NCBI GenBank assembly: GCA_964584775.1
Contig: CAZPBC010000002.1
Coordinates: forward strand, 26,335-90,334
Reading direction: 5' to 3'
Source of the DNA: CAZPBC01 sp964584775
Lineage (GTDB): Bacteria; Chlamydiota; Chlamydiia; Chlamydiales; SLFE01
DNA length: 64,000 bases
The notes under the pieces were generated by a model, which did not search any database, was not told where the DNA came from, and saw only the letters and a list, made by a program, of their open reading frames with translations. The number at the start of each line of letters is the position of its first letter. The stretch's first letter is position 1. This document shows, piece by piece, positions 1-6,729 of the stretch. The translations under genes were made by a program, and so were the position numbers.

Positions 1-2
1 CC

Positions 3-530
3 TCCTATGAAAAAAACTGGATGCCTTTCGCTTACCGAGGCGATCTCTACGTCGTCTATATGGTCGATCCCCATACCATCTTCAAAATCAATCCCAATAA
101 CGGTGAAGTGGAAGAGTTTTACAACACCACTTACGGGTACCAGTGGGACTATGGTCCTCTTCGAGGGGGAACACAGGCGGTCGAGCTTCCAGAAGAGGGA
201 GAGTACATCGCCTTCACCCACTCTTCACTCTCGGCAAGACCGACCTGGCTCAAACGTCGGATTGGGATGGTCTACTTCATGGGAGCCTACACCTTTGAAA
301 ACCAGCCTCCCTTCCACGTCAAGCGCCTCAGCCCAGCACCCATCACAGACAAGAGCTTCTACGTCTCCAAAAACCGCAGGAAGGTGATTTTTCCAAGCGG
401 AGTGGTCCACAACGGAAACAAGCTCTATGTGGCATTTGGGCAGAACGACAGCTACATGAACATCGCTGTCATCGACAAGAAAAAGCTTTTACAAACGCTC
501 AAGCCGGTTGAAGCAAAAGAGAGCGAATGA
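3..530 (+). CDS. C-terminal part of a GH130-like beta-propeller protein (5' end outside window)
   Basis: The frame is open from the first bases of the window, so this is the C-terminal 175 residues or so of a longer protein. It begins with the stretch EKNWMPF followed by a strand-rich segment (YRGDLYVVYMVDPH) and ends with FPSGVVHNGNKLYVAFGQND. That pairing is typical of five-bladed beta-propeller glycoside phosphorylases/hydrolases of the GH130 type and of related modules fused to glycosyltransferases. The expected role is handling mannose- or glucose-containing oligosaccharides, but the catalytic N-terminal blades are missing here, so substrate and mechanism cannot be read. The stop overlaps the pgeF start in ATGA, suggesting co-transcription and translational coupling. 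Confidence 0.6.
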   Translation, partial: SYEKNWMPFAYRGDLYVVYMVDPHTIFKINPNNGEVEEFYNTTYGYQWDYGPLRGGTQAVELPEEGEYIAFTHSSLSARPTWLKRRIGMVYFMGAYTFENQPPFHVKRLSPAPITDKSFYVSKNRRKVIFPSGVVHNGNKLYVAFGQNDSYMNIAVIDKKKLLQTLKPVEAKESE

Positions 531-1189
531 CTCTACATTTTCTCGAGTTTGAGCAGCTGAAGGCAGAAAAAGGCATCAAAGCCGGCGTTGCCTATAGACA
601 GCCTCCACAAGAGATGGAGTCGATTTGGGAAGCTTTCTGCCCAGAGGCGAAAGGTGCCCATGTCCGTCAAGTCCATGGAGACCGTGTCGTCGTCGCTCAA
701 GCAGATGAGGCTCCCGAGGCGGACGGGCTCATGACAAACGAACCGCAACTCTGTCTCACGATTAAACACGCGGACTGCCAACCTGCCATCTTCTACGACC
801 CCACTCTCAAGGTGCTCGCGAGTGTCCACTCTGGCTGGAGAGGATCGGTCCAGAACATCTATCACAAGACCGTCGAGCAGATGAAACAAACTTACGGTGT
901 GAAACCTGAAAACCTCCTCGTCTCGATCGGCCCAAGCCTGGGGCCGGAGAAAGCAGAGTTCATCCACTACAAAACGGAGCTTCCCGAGTCCTTTTGGAAG
1001 CACCAAACAGCTCTCAACCACTTTGACTTTTGGGCTATCAGCCGTGAACAGCTCACCCAGGCCGGAGTGCTCGACCATCATATCGAGATTTTGGGGCTCT
1101 GCACCTACTCGGATAAAGAGAACTTCTACTCATACCGACGCGACAAAACCCGCCTTCGACACTATACATTAGCAGCCCTGCTTCCATAG
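527..1189 (+). CDS. pgeF: peptidoglycan editing factor PgeF (YfiH / laccase-domain family)
   Basis: 220 residues, the usual length for the multicopper-polyphenol-oxidase-like YfiH family, now known as PgeF, which removes mis-incorporated L-Ser from the peptidoglycan precursor UDP-MurNAc. The metal-binding residues of the family are visible: QVHG with His50, the HADC motif with His81 and Cys84, and HSGWRG with His101. The C-terminal FYSYRRDKTR matches the family's (F/Y)SYRR end. The ATG at 527 overlaps the TGA of the preceding gene by four bases (ATGA), so translation is probably coupled. An inverted repeat starts at its stop codon and contains the groES promoter. Family assignment is secure; the editing activity is transferred from studied homologues. 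Confidence 0.88.
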   Translation: MTLHFLEFEQLKAEKGIKAGVAYRQPPQEMESIWEAFCPEAKGAHVRQVHGDRVVVAQADEAPEADGLMTNEPQLCLTIKHADCQPAIFYDPTLKVLASVHSGWRGSVQNIYHKTVEQMKQTYGVKPENLLVSIGPSLGPEKAEFIHYKTELPESFWKHQTALNHFDFWAISREQLTQAGVLDHHIEILGLCTYSDKENFYSYRRDKTRLRHYTLAALLP

Positions 1190-1225
1190 TGCTAAATCCT
1201 TGACGGAAAAGGATTCTGAGCACTA
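1187..1225 (+). promoter_or_regulatory. inverted repeat enclosing the groES promoter region; possible operator or pgeF terminator
   Basis: TAGTGCT at 1187-1193 pairs with AGCACTA at 1219-1225, and inside it AATCCTT pairs with AAGGATT, giving two nested 7-bp stems. The repeat starts on the pgeF stop codon. The -35 of the groES promoter lies inside it and the -10 overlaps its right edge. The arms contain the cores of the CIRCE half sites (GTGCTAA and AGCAC) but in swapped order relative to consensus CIRCE, so HrcA binding is only a possibility. It may equally act as the pgeF terminator, followed by a loose T-rich tract. Confidence 0.5.
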
Positions 1226-1229
1226 CAAT
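1200..1229 (+). promoter_or_regulatory. sigma-70-type promoter of groES-groEL
   Basis: TTGACG at 1200-1205 and TACAAT at 1224-1229 are separated by 18 bases, a close match to a housekeeping-sigma promoter. Transcription would begin near 1236, giving a short leader with the Shine-Dalgarno AAGGAG at 1251-1256 just before groES. The overlap with the inverted repeat at 1187-1225 would let a repressor bound there block RNA polymerase. Confidence 0.6.
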
Positions 1230-1261
1230 TTTGCTGTATTTTTTAAAGAAAAGGAGCCCTT

Positions 1262-1552
1262 ATGACAAAATTTAAGCCCCTCGGAAACCGAGTTTTAATC
1301 CGTCGTTCAAAAGCGATCGCCACCAAAGGTGGAATCCTCCTTCCCGAATCTGCACAAGAGAAGCCAAAACAGGGTGAAATCATCGCTGCGGGTCCTGGAG
1401 CAGAGGACAAAAATGGCAAGATCCAACCTCTTTCAGTCAAAGTGGGCGATAAAGTCCTCTTCAGCTCCTACGCAGGAACAGAGGTCAAGTCGAATGATGA
1501 CGAAGAACTCATGATCCTCAAAGAAGATGAAATCCTCGGTATCCTTACTTAA
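1262..1552 (+). CDS. groES: co-chaperonin GroES (Cpn10)
   Basis: 96 residues, the normal length. The protein forms the heptameric lid of the GroEL folding chamber in the cytoplasm. The N-terminal PLGNRVLIRR, the mobile loop region around residues 18-32 (KGGILLPESAQEKP), GEIIAAGPG and VGDKVLFSSYAGTE are all recognisable family blocks. The start has a good Shine-Dalgarno, AAGGAG, six bases upstream. It is followed after 21 bases by groEL, forming the classical groESL operon, with the zinc-ribbon gene fmdB overlapping the end of groEL. Confidence 0.97.
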   Translation: MTKFKPLGNRVLIRRSKAIATKGGILLPESAQEKPKQGEIIAAGPGAEDKNGKIQPLSVKVGDKVLFSSYAGTEVKSNDDEELMILKEDEILGILT

Positions 1553-1573
1553 AAACTTAAATCTGGAGTCTCC

Positions 1574-3283
1574 ATGGCTAAACTACTACAATTTTCAGAA
1601 AAAGCATTGAAGAGCCTCGTGAAGGGGGTTTCTACACTCGCAAAGACCGTCAAGGTCACTCTCGGTCCAAAAGGACGAAACGTGGTGATCCAAAAAAGCT
1701 TTGGCTCTCCCCTTTCCACGAAAGATGGAGTCACCGTCGCTAAAGAGATTGCTCTAAAAGACAACTTTGAAAATATGGCCGCTCAGCTCGTTAAAGAGGT
1801 GGCTGACAAAACGTCTACTACAGCTGGAGATGGAACAACCACGGCGATTGTCCTTGCTGAAGCGATCCTCAACGCCGCCGTGAAGAGCGTCACAGCTGGT
1901 GCCAACCCCACTCAGGTGAAGCGCGGCATCGACAAAGCAGTCCTTGAACTGATGAAAGAGCTCGACAAACTCGCGACACCCATCAACACCAATGAAGAGA
2001 TTGAGCAGATTGCGACCATCTCTGCCAACAACGACCCTGCGATTGGAAAGATCATTGCTGAAGCGATGGCGAAAGTCGGTAAAGATGGCATCATCACCGT
2101 CGCGGAATCGAAAACCATCGACACGACTCTCGATGTGGTGGAAGGAATGCAGTTTGACAACGGCTACCTCTCTCCTTACTTTGTCACGAATGCCGAGAAC
2201 ATGTCTGCGGAGTTTGAGGGAGCGCGTGTCCTCTTGGTGGAGAAGAAAATCTCCTCAGCAAAAGAGCTCGTGCCAATCTTAGAAGCTTCGATGGAAAAAA
2301 ACCCTAAGCCGCTTGTCATCATTGCTGAAGATATCGACGGTGAAGCGCTCGCGACCCTCGTGGTGAACAAAGTCAAGCTCGGCTTGCCGCTTGCAGCTGT
2401 CAAAGCTCCTGGCTTTGGGGACCGCAGAAAAGCGATGCTTGGTGACCTGGCTATCCTTACCGGCGCAACAGTCATCTCTGAAGAGCTCGGCATGAAACTC
2501 GAAGACGCGACCCCTGCACACCTGGGACAGGCCAAAACCATCAAAATCACCAAAGACGAAACCACTCTCGTCGATGGTGCTGGCGACCCAGCAGCTGTGA
2601 AAGCCCGTGCCGCAGAGCTCAAAACACAGATCGCAAACTCTACCTCGAGCTACGACCAAGAGAAGCTCGAAGAGCGCCTCGCGAAGCTCGTTGGCGGTGT
2701 AGCGGTTGTTAACATCGGTGCTGCCACCGAAACAGAGATGAAAGAGAAAAAAGCGCGTATCGAAGATGCTCTGCACGCGACCCGTGCTGCAGTCCTCGAA
2801 GGAATCGTTCCTGGTGGAGGAGTCGCTCTCGTCCGCGTTTCCAAAGCACTTGAGAACTTCAAAGGAGACTCGAAAGACGCTGAAACAGGCGCCCGTATCG
2901 TCCACGAAGCGTGCTTCGCTCCGTGTACGGAAATTGCCAATAACGCTGGCCAAGCAGGCAACCTCGTCACAGAGAAAGTCCGTGAAGGCAAAGGTGCCTT
3001 TGGGTACAACGCCCTCACAGACACCTACGGCGATCTCATCAAAGAGGGTGTCATCGACCCTGTCAAAGTCACCAAACAAGCCCTTGCTAACGCCTCTTCG
3101 ATCTCAGGCCTTCTGATCACCACAGCCTGCATGATCAGTGAGAAGAGAGAGCCTCAACCAGCGGCTCCTGCTGGCATGGATGCCATGGGTGGCGGTATGG
3201 GCGGTATGGGTGGCATGCCTGGAATGGGAGGCATGGGTGGTATGGGCGGAATGCCCGGCATGGGTGGCATGGGAGGATTCTAG
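1574..3283 (+). CDS. groEL: chaperonin GroEL (Cpn60)
   Basis: 569 residues, slightly longer than the usual 540-550 because of an extended Gly/Met tail. It forms the double-ring ATP-driven folding chamber with GroES. Key blocks are present: LGPKGRNVVI near residue 32, the ATP-binding DGTTTA near 87, GFGDRRKAML in the apical domain, and the C-terminal GGM repeats occupying about the last 32 residues, where the family normally has a short GGM tail lining the cavity. The start ATG follows groES closely with a weak GGAG. The TAG stop shares its last base with the GTG start of the next gene, so translation can pass directly on. This looks like the main, fully conserved groEL copy. Confidence 0.97.
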   Translation: MAKLLQFSEKALKSLVKGVSTLAKTVKVTLGPKGRNVVIQKSFGSPLSTKDGVTVAKEIALKDNFENMAAQLVKEVADKTSTTAGDGTTTAIVLAEAILNAAVKSVTAGANPTQVKRGIDKAVLELMKELDKLATPINTNEEIEQIATISANNDPAIGKIIAEAMAKVGKDGIITVAESKTIDTTLDVVEGMQFDNGYLSPYFVTNAENMSAEFEGARVLLVEKKISSAKELVPILEASMEKNPKPLVIIAEDIDGEALATLVVNKVKLGLPLAAVKAPGFGDRRKAMLGDLAILTGATVISEELGMKLEDATPAHLGQAKTIKITKDETTLVDGAGDPAAVKARAAELKTQIANSTSSYDQEKLEERLAKLVGGVAVVNIGAATETEMKEKKARIEDALHATRAAVLEGIVPGGGVALVRVSKALENFKGDSKDAETGARIVHEACFAPCTEIANNAGQAGNLVTEKVREGKGAFGYNALTDTYGDLIKEGVIDPVKVTKQALANASSISGLLITTACMISEKREPQPAAPAGMDAMGGGMGGMGGMPGMGGMGGMGGMPGMGGMGGF

Positions 3284-3486
3284 TGCCCACCTACGACTAC
3301 CACTGCACCCAGTGTCAATACAACTCTGAGGAGCTGCAAAAAATCACCGCAGCTCCTCTCACTCTTTGCCCTTCTTGCGGAGAGTCGACCTACAAACGTC
3401 AAATCGGAGCCGGCCTACAGCCCCACTTCTCCGGCAGCGGCTTCTACTGCACCGACTACAGCTCTTTAAAGAGCTCCGATGAGTAA
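3283..3486 (+). CDS. FmdB-type zinc-ribbon protein
   Basis: 67 residues beginning MPTYDYHCTQC, the standard opening of the FmdB/CxxC-CxxC zinc-ribbon family (putative regulatory proteins). Two CxxC knuckles are visible, CTQC and CPSC, enough to bind one zinc. The start is a GTG whose first base is the last base of the groEL stop (TAGTG), so it is probably translated by re-initiation after groEL. Placement in the heat-shock operon suggests a stress-linked role, but no function is established for the family. Confidence 0.75.
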   Translation: MPTYDYHCTQCQYNSEELQKITAAPLTLCPSCGESTYKRQIGAGLQPHFSGSGFYCTDYSSLKSSDE

Positions 3487-3536
3487 ATCCCAAGTGTATT
3501 AAAATCAATCATCTAAGTCGATTTTTTTCTATATTT

Positions 3537-3600
3537 GACTATTTATTATATAGGTGTGAGAATAGTCACGACTATTTTCACATACATGTGGTAAATAGTC
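3537..3600. repeat. nested inverted repeat between convergent genes, possible terminator
   Basis: The inner hairpin runs 3554-3566 against 3571-3583: GTGTGAGAATAGT pairs with ACTATTTTCACAT through eleven pairs and two G-T wobbles around a four-base loop. It is flanked by an outer pair, GACTATTTA at 3537-3545 and TAAATAGTC at 3592-3600. It lies between the ends of the convergent fmdB and PARG-like genes, where a two-way terminator would be expected, but there is no clear T-run on either strand. Confidence 0.45.
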
Positions 3601-3607
3601 GAGCTCA

Positions 3608-5095
3608 TCAAGACCTTCCGGGAAGAAATGAAAAAAAGGCTTTTTTTCTTTTTTTAGGAGTTTCCTTCTGAGGGAAAGCAGCCTCCCAAGCTTTAAATAT
3701 TGGATCTTCTCTAGACCGTCCAGTCGCTATGATCACATTATGAAAGCAATTCTCAAAATCTTGCGTCAAAATGTCACAGAACAATTGCGAAACTTCTTTC
3801 TGATATTTATTCCATATTCCAGAACCAAAAGGAGTAAATACTAGATCTTTATGTCCGTACATGGCTGCAACACTCAATATATTCTTGATTTGAGCACGAA
3901 TTTCATCTTCATCTGCTTTTAAATGTCTTAAAGACCTTCGATGATTGTAATATGGGTAGGCAGCAACAGAAATTACCGCAATTTCTTGAGGTTTCATGAA
4001 AGCATATCCACCGGCTTCCCCTCTTCGAAAAATCTGAACATGAGGGGTGTATATACAGCCGTTATCTGGAATAAGATACTTATATTTTTCTAAATCCTCC
4101 AAATCCTCTTTTAATTCTTTTTTTTTATCTCTTTTCTCGCTCTCAAAATTTGCACGTATTCGCTTGGTGATATCTGGATTCCAACGAGGATCTAAAGCTC
4201 TAGGCAATGAAGAAATTCTAAACAACTCTTCTTCTCCTCCTCTATGTCCATCGTCTACGCGTCCCCCAGGCTTCTCTCGATCGGCCATATTGAGAATAAC
4301 CGGATTCGAACAATTCGATGCCTCCATTAACCAGTCATTTGCAGAAACCCTATAATTAAGCTCCCGATTAGCATTCCTGTATTCTTCCTCTACAGTTTGT
4401 GTAGTTGAAACGACTGTATAGTCTCGCATATCTTTAAATTTCAACGACTCAGGCATCACTATTTTTTCATCTAGGTAAAAGCCTTTAAACAATGCCTCTT
4501 TAGTCTGGGAATAAATGAGCTTTAAATCCTCATTCGACGTAGGATTTGACTTTAACTGTATCCAATCCTTAATAGAATGCCTGACATGAGTCTGATCTTC
4601 ATTTTCTTTAAGCTGCAAAACTAAATCTTCAGGAACATACTCTAATTCTTGCTCTAAAGAGTGAGCCGGTTTGATCTCTTTTATGAGATCTTCAATGCAA
4701 TAAAGATAGGTCCCTGAAATTTGTAAAGAGTACACCAAAAGGCTAGGAGCCGCGATCGCCACTGTCATGATGGTAAACACAGCAAACGTTTTCGGAATAC
4801 CGAAAAGAACCATGACGGCAAGGGCTGAGATCGTTGCAATGGAAACACTTACCAAGGTATGAACTATAAATTTTGCTTTTAAAGAATCTGGAGGTAGATG
4901 CTTCTTGAAAGAGTCAAAAATGACCTGCGTGAGATATTTTGAAAGTGTCAGGTTGACACAAGCAGCAAAGGCGACCAAAGAGTTAGAAGATCTGGCATAT
5001 AGAGCATAGCCCGATCCAACCACACCGAGAAAAATTCGACCTGCTATGTCCACCTCGTGATTCTCTACAATTTGCATTTTATCAAAAAGGGGCAT
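3608..5095 (-). CDS. membrane-anchored PARG-like (DUF2263/TIGR02452) protein A
   Basis: About 495 residues. An N-terminal third with several hydrophobic segments (roughly residues 20-55, 75-103 and 105-135) is followed by a polar linker and a C-terminal domain of the microbial-type poly(ADP-ribose) glycohydrolase family. Seen in that domain: VILNMAD, then PGGR...GEEELFR near residues 276-293, YTPHVQIFR near 350, and LVFTPFGSGIW near 420. Canonical bacterial PARG has GGG-x6-8-QEE; here the third Gly is Arg and the Gln is Gly, but the two glutamates remain, so activity is uncertain. The ATG at 5095, with AGGTG upstream, is preferred over an in-frame GTG at 5104. It lies 20 bases after its paralogue and probably forms an operon with it. 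The membrane module resembles chlamydial inclusion-type proteins; a host-facing effector role is inference. Confidence 0.72.
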   Translation of the reverse strand: MPLFDKMQIVENHEVDIAGRIFLGVVGSGYALYARSSNSLVAFAACVNLTLSKYLTQVIFDSFKKHLPPDSLKAKFIVHTLVSVSIATISALAVMVLFGIPKTFAVFTIMTVAIAAPSLLVYSLQISGTYLYCIEDLIKEIKPAHSLEQELEYVPEDLVLQLKENEDQTHVRHSIKDWIQLKSNPTSNEDLKLIYSQTKEALFKGFYLDEKIVMPESLKFKDMRDYTVVSTTQTVEEEYRNANRELNYRVSANDWLMEASNCSNPVILNMADREKPGGRVDDGHRGGEEELFRISSLPRALDPRWNPDITKRIRANFESEKRDKKKELKEDLEDLEKYKYLIPDNGCIYTPHVQIFRRGEAGGYAFMKPQEIAVISVAAYPYYNHRRSLRHLKADEDEIRAQIKNILSVAAMYGHKDLVFTPFGSGIWNKYQKEVSQLFCDILTQDFENCFHNVIIATGRSREDPIFKAWEAAFPQKETPKKRKKAFFSFLPGRS

Positions 5096-5115
5096 CACTT
5101 TCACCTAAAGATGTG

Positions 5116-6603
5116 TTATAGATCCATAATCTCGATTTTATTTTTCTCACCTTCATCTTTCCATTGCTTAAGCGCTTTTTCCCAAGCTGTCCATTTTTTG
5201 TCTTCTTTCGGCACACCCATGGCAAATACAATCTTATCAAAGCAGTTGTCAAATTCTTCATGATTCAGAACTCCAGCAAACCAACTTCCTACTTCAGATA
5301 GGTCATATTTGCCCTCTATAGACCCAAAACAACTAAGGACAAGATTTTTGTGTTTTTTCCCTGCTGCCATTCGGAGAATTCCCCTCCATTTTAGTTCTAA
5401 AAAATTCTTGTACATTTCCCTATCATTCACCTCATCCTTAGTCAAAGCATCGACACCTGCAGAAATAACTGCGATTTCTAAACGCTCTTCTTGAAAAGCG
5501 TACTCCTTATTTCGTATAACCTGTACATGCGGAGTGTAAATACAACCTTTCTTAGGAATTAAATACCCCATGCAATTAAAGCAACGTCTTCTTTTATCCC
5601 AAGATTCCTGATCTACTTTCTCTTTACCTTTACCTTTATCTGAGTCATCGTGAGGTTCCATCAACTCACCTGAGTCTTTCAGTGCTTGAACCATCTTCTG
5701 TTTAATAGAACGATTCAAACTCGGCATCAGAGCGCCACAAAGAGTAGTCCTTCTAAATAGTTCTTCTTCAATACCGCCTACACCCCCCCGAACAACACAT
5801 CCACCTGGAAGATATGCATGAGCTTCATTGAGAACAACAGCATTATCGCCTTCCTTATCAACTAATATTTTAGCAGCCTCTAAGGTATCAAAGGGTAAAA
5901 GAGAAACGCAGCGTTTATTATTAATTCCTCTCTTGCTTAATTTTTTTGGAACCGAAACAACTAATCCGTCACGCATAGAATCAATATTTAAATCTTCTGG
6001 AGAAATTTTCTTGTCGCCAACCTGGTATCCCCTATGCAGAGAGGCAGCTGTTTTGTCATAAATATCAGCTAAAGCACTGTTTCTCTCTTCGAGTAAAGAA
6101 AAACTTTTTTCATCAATTAGCCTCTGGTTGATTTTTTGAAATTTATCCCCCCATTCTTGGGCGTTAAACTTGATCACATTTCTATTAGGGTCCGCTTCAA
6201 TTTGAGCCTCTTCTTTCGCATGTTGGTAGTAGGCGACACCGACCTTGATGAGATGGAACGAGATGCTGGGAATGGCAAGGAGGGTGGTCACGGCCAAAAA
6301 GATAGGGAGAGACGGTGGGGAACCGAATAAGGTCATGATCCCGATGGCAGAGACGGCGGCGATCAGGCCTGAGACGACTGTGTGGATCACGACTTTGGCC
6401 TCGACACAGGTCGGGGGAATCCAATAACAGACATATTTTGAGAGGATGAGGTTAGCAACGGCGGCGGCAGCGACAGCTATGTGAGGAAGATTTGAAAAGG
6501 CTGCAGCGACAAATCCTGCAACAGAGCCTCCTCCAATGAATTTTTCGGTGATCAGTAGAGTATCGTTTGCTTCAAGAGATTCGACTTTCTCAAAAAAAGA
6601 CAA
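5116..6603 (-). CDS. membrane-anchored PARG-like (DUF2263/TIGR02452) protein B
   Basis: 495 residues, built like its two neighbours: hydrophobic segments at about 22-55, 68-95 and 98-126, sharing the motif ANL-hydrophobic-x-SK near residue 50, then a linker and a C-terminal DUF2263 domain. The active-site region reads VVLNEAHAYLPGGC (253-269) followed by GIEEELFR (277-284). Thus the third Gly of GGG is Cys and the Gln of QEE is Ile, while both glutamates are kept. YTPHVQVIR near 356 and LVLSCFGS near 421 also fit the family, although the usual GCGAFRNDP block is degenerate. The start is TTG with an excellent Shine-Dalgarno, GGAGG at 6611-6615. A strong terminator at 6671-6705 separates it from the larger paralogue upstream. 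Confidence 0.72.
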   Translation of the reverse strand: MSFFEKVESLEANDTLLITEKFIGGGSVAGFVAAAFSNLPHIAVAAAAVANLILSKYVCYWIPPTCVEAKVVIHTVVSGLIAAVSAIGIMTLFGSPPSLPIFLAVTTLLAIPSISFHLIKVGVAYYQHAKEEAQIEADPNRNVIKFNAQEWGDKFQKINQRLIDEKSFSLLEERNSALADIYDKTAASLHRGYQVGDKKISPEDLNIDSMRDGLVVSVPKKLSKRGINNKRCVSLLPFDTLEAAKILVDKEGDNAVVLNEAHAYLPGGCVVRGGVGGIEEELFRRTTLCGALMPSLNRSIKQKMVQALKDSGELMEPHDDSDKGKGKEKVDQESWDKRRRCFNCMGYLIPKKGCIYTPHVQVIRNKEYAFQEERLEIAVISAGVDALTKDEVNDREMYKNFLELKWRGILRMAAGKKHKNLVLSCFGSIEGKYDLSEVGSWFAGVLNHEEFDNCFDKIVFAMGVPKEDKKWTAWEKALKQWKDEGEKNKIEIMDL

Positions 6604-6670
6604 GGTGGCACCTCCAAGATGAAAATCACTATACTACATGGGCAAGAGAAATTCTATACAGTCCAAATAT

Positions 6671-6705
6671 AAAAAAAGCCCCCCTACAGGTAAGTAGGGA
6701 GGCTT
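6671..6705 (-). terminator. rho-independent terminator of the four-domain PARG-like gene
   Basis: Reading the minus strand, AAGCCTCCCTAC, a TTACCT loop, then GTAGGGGGGCTT form a 12-bp stem with one wobble, followed by a run of T (A-run 6671-6677 on the plus strand). It lies about 25 bases after the stop of the 1441-residue gene. Confidence 0.85.
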
Positions 6706-6729
6706 CATCTATGAATAAAAAAGGAGGGT

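Noticed and set aside
1187..1225. Canonical CIRCE operator upstream of groES
   Set aside because: The spacing and order of the half sites do not match TTAGCACTC-N9-GAGTGCTAA; only the cores are present in swapped order, so it is reported as an inverted repeat, not as CIRCE.
2279..3079. Long antisense open frame (266 codons) inside groEL
   Set aside because: It mirrors the codon pattern of groEL, has odd composition with many Phe, Cys and Asp, and no homology or ribosome-binding site. It is a shadow of the real gene.
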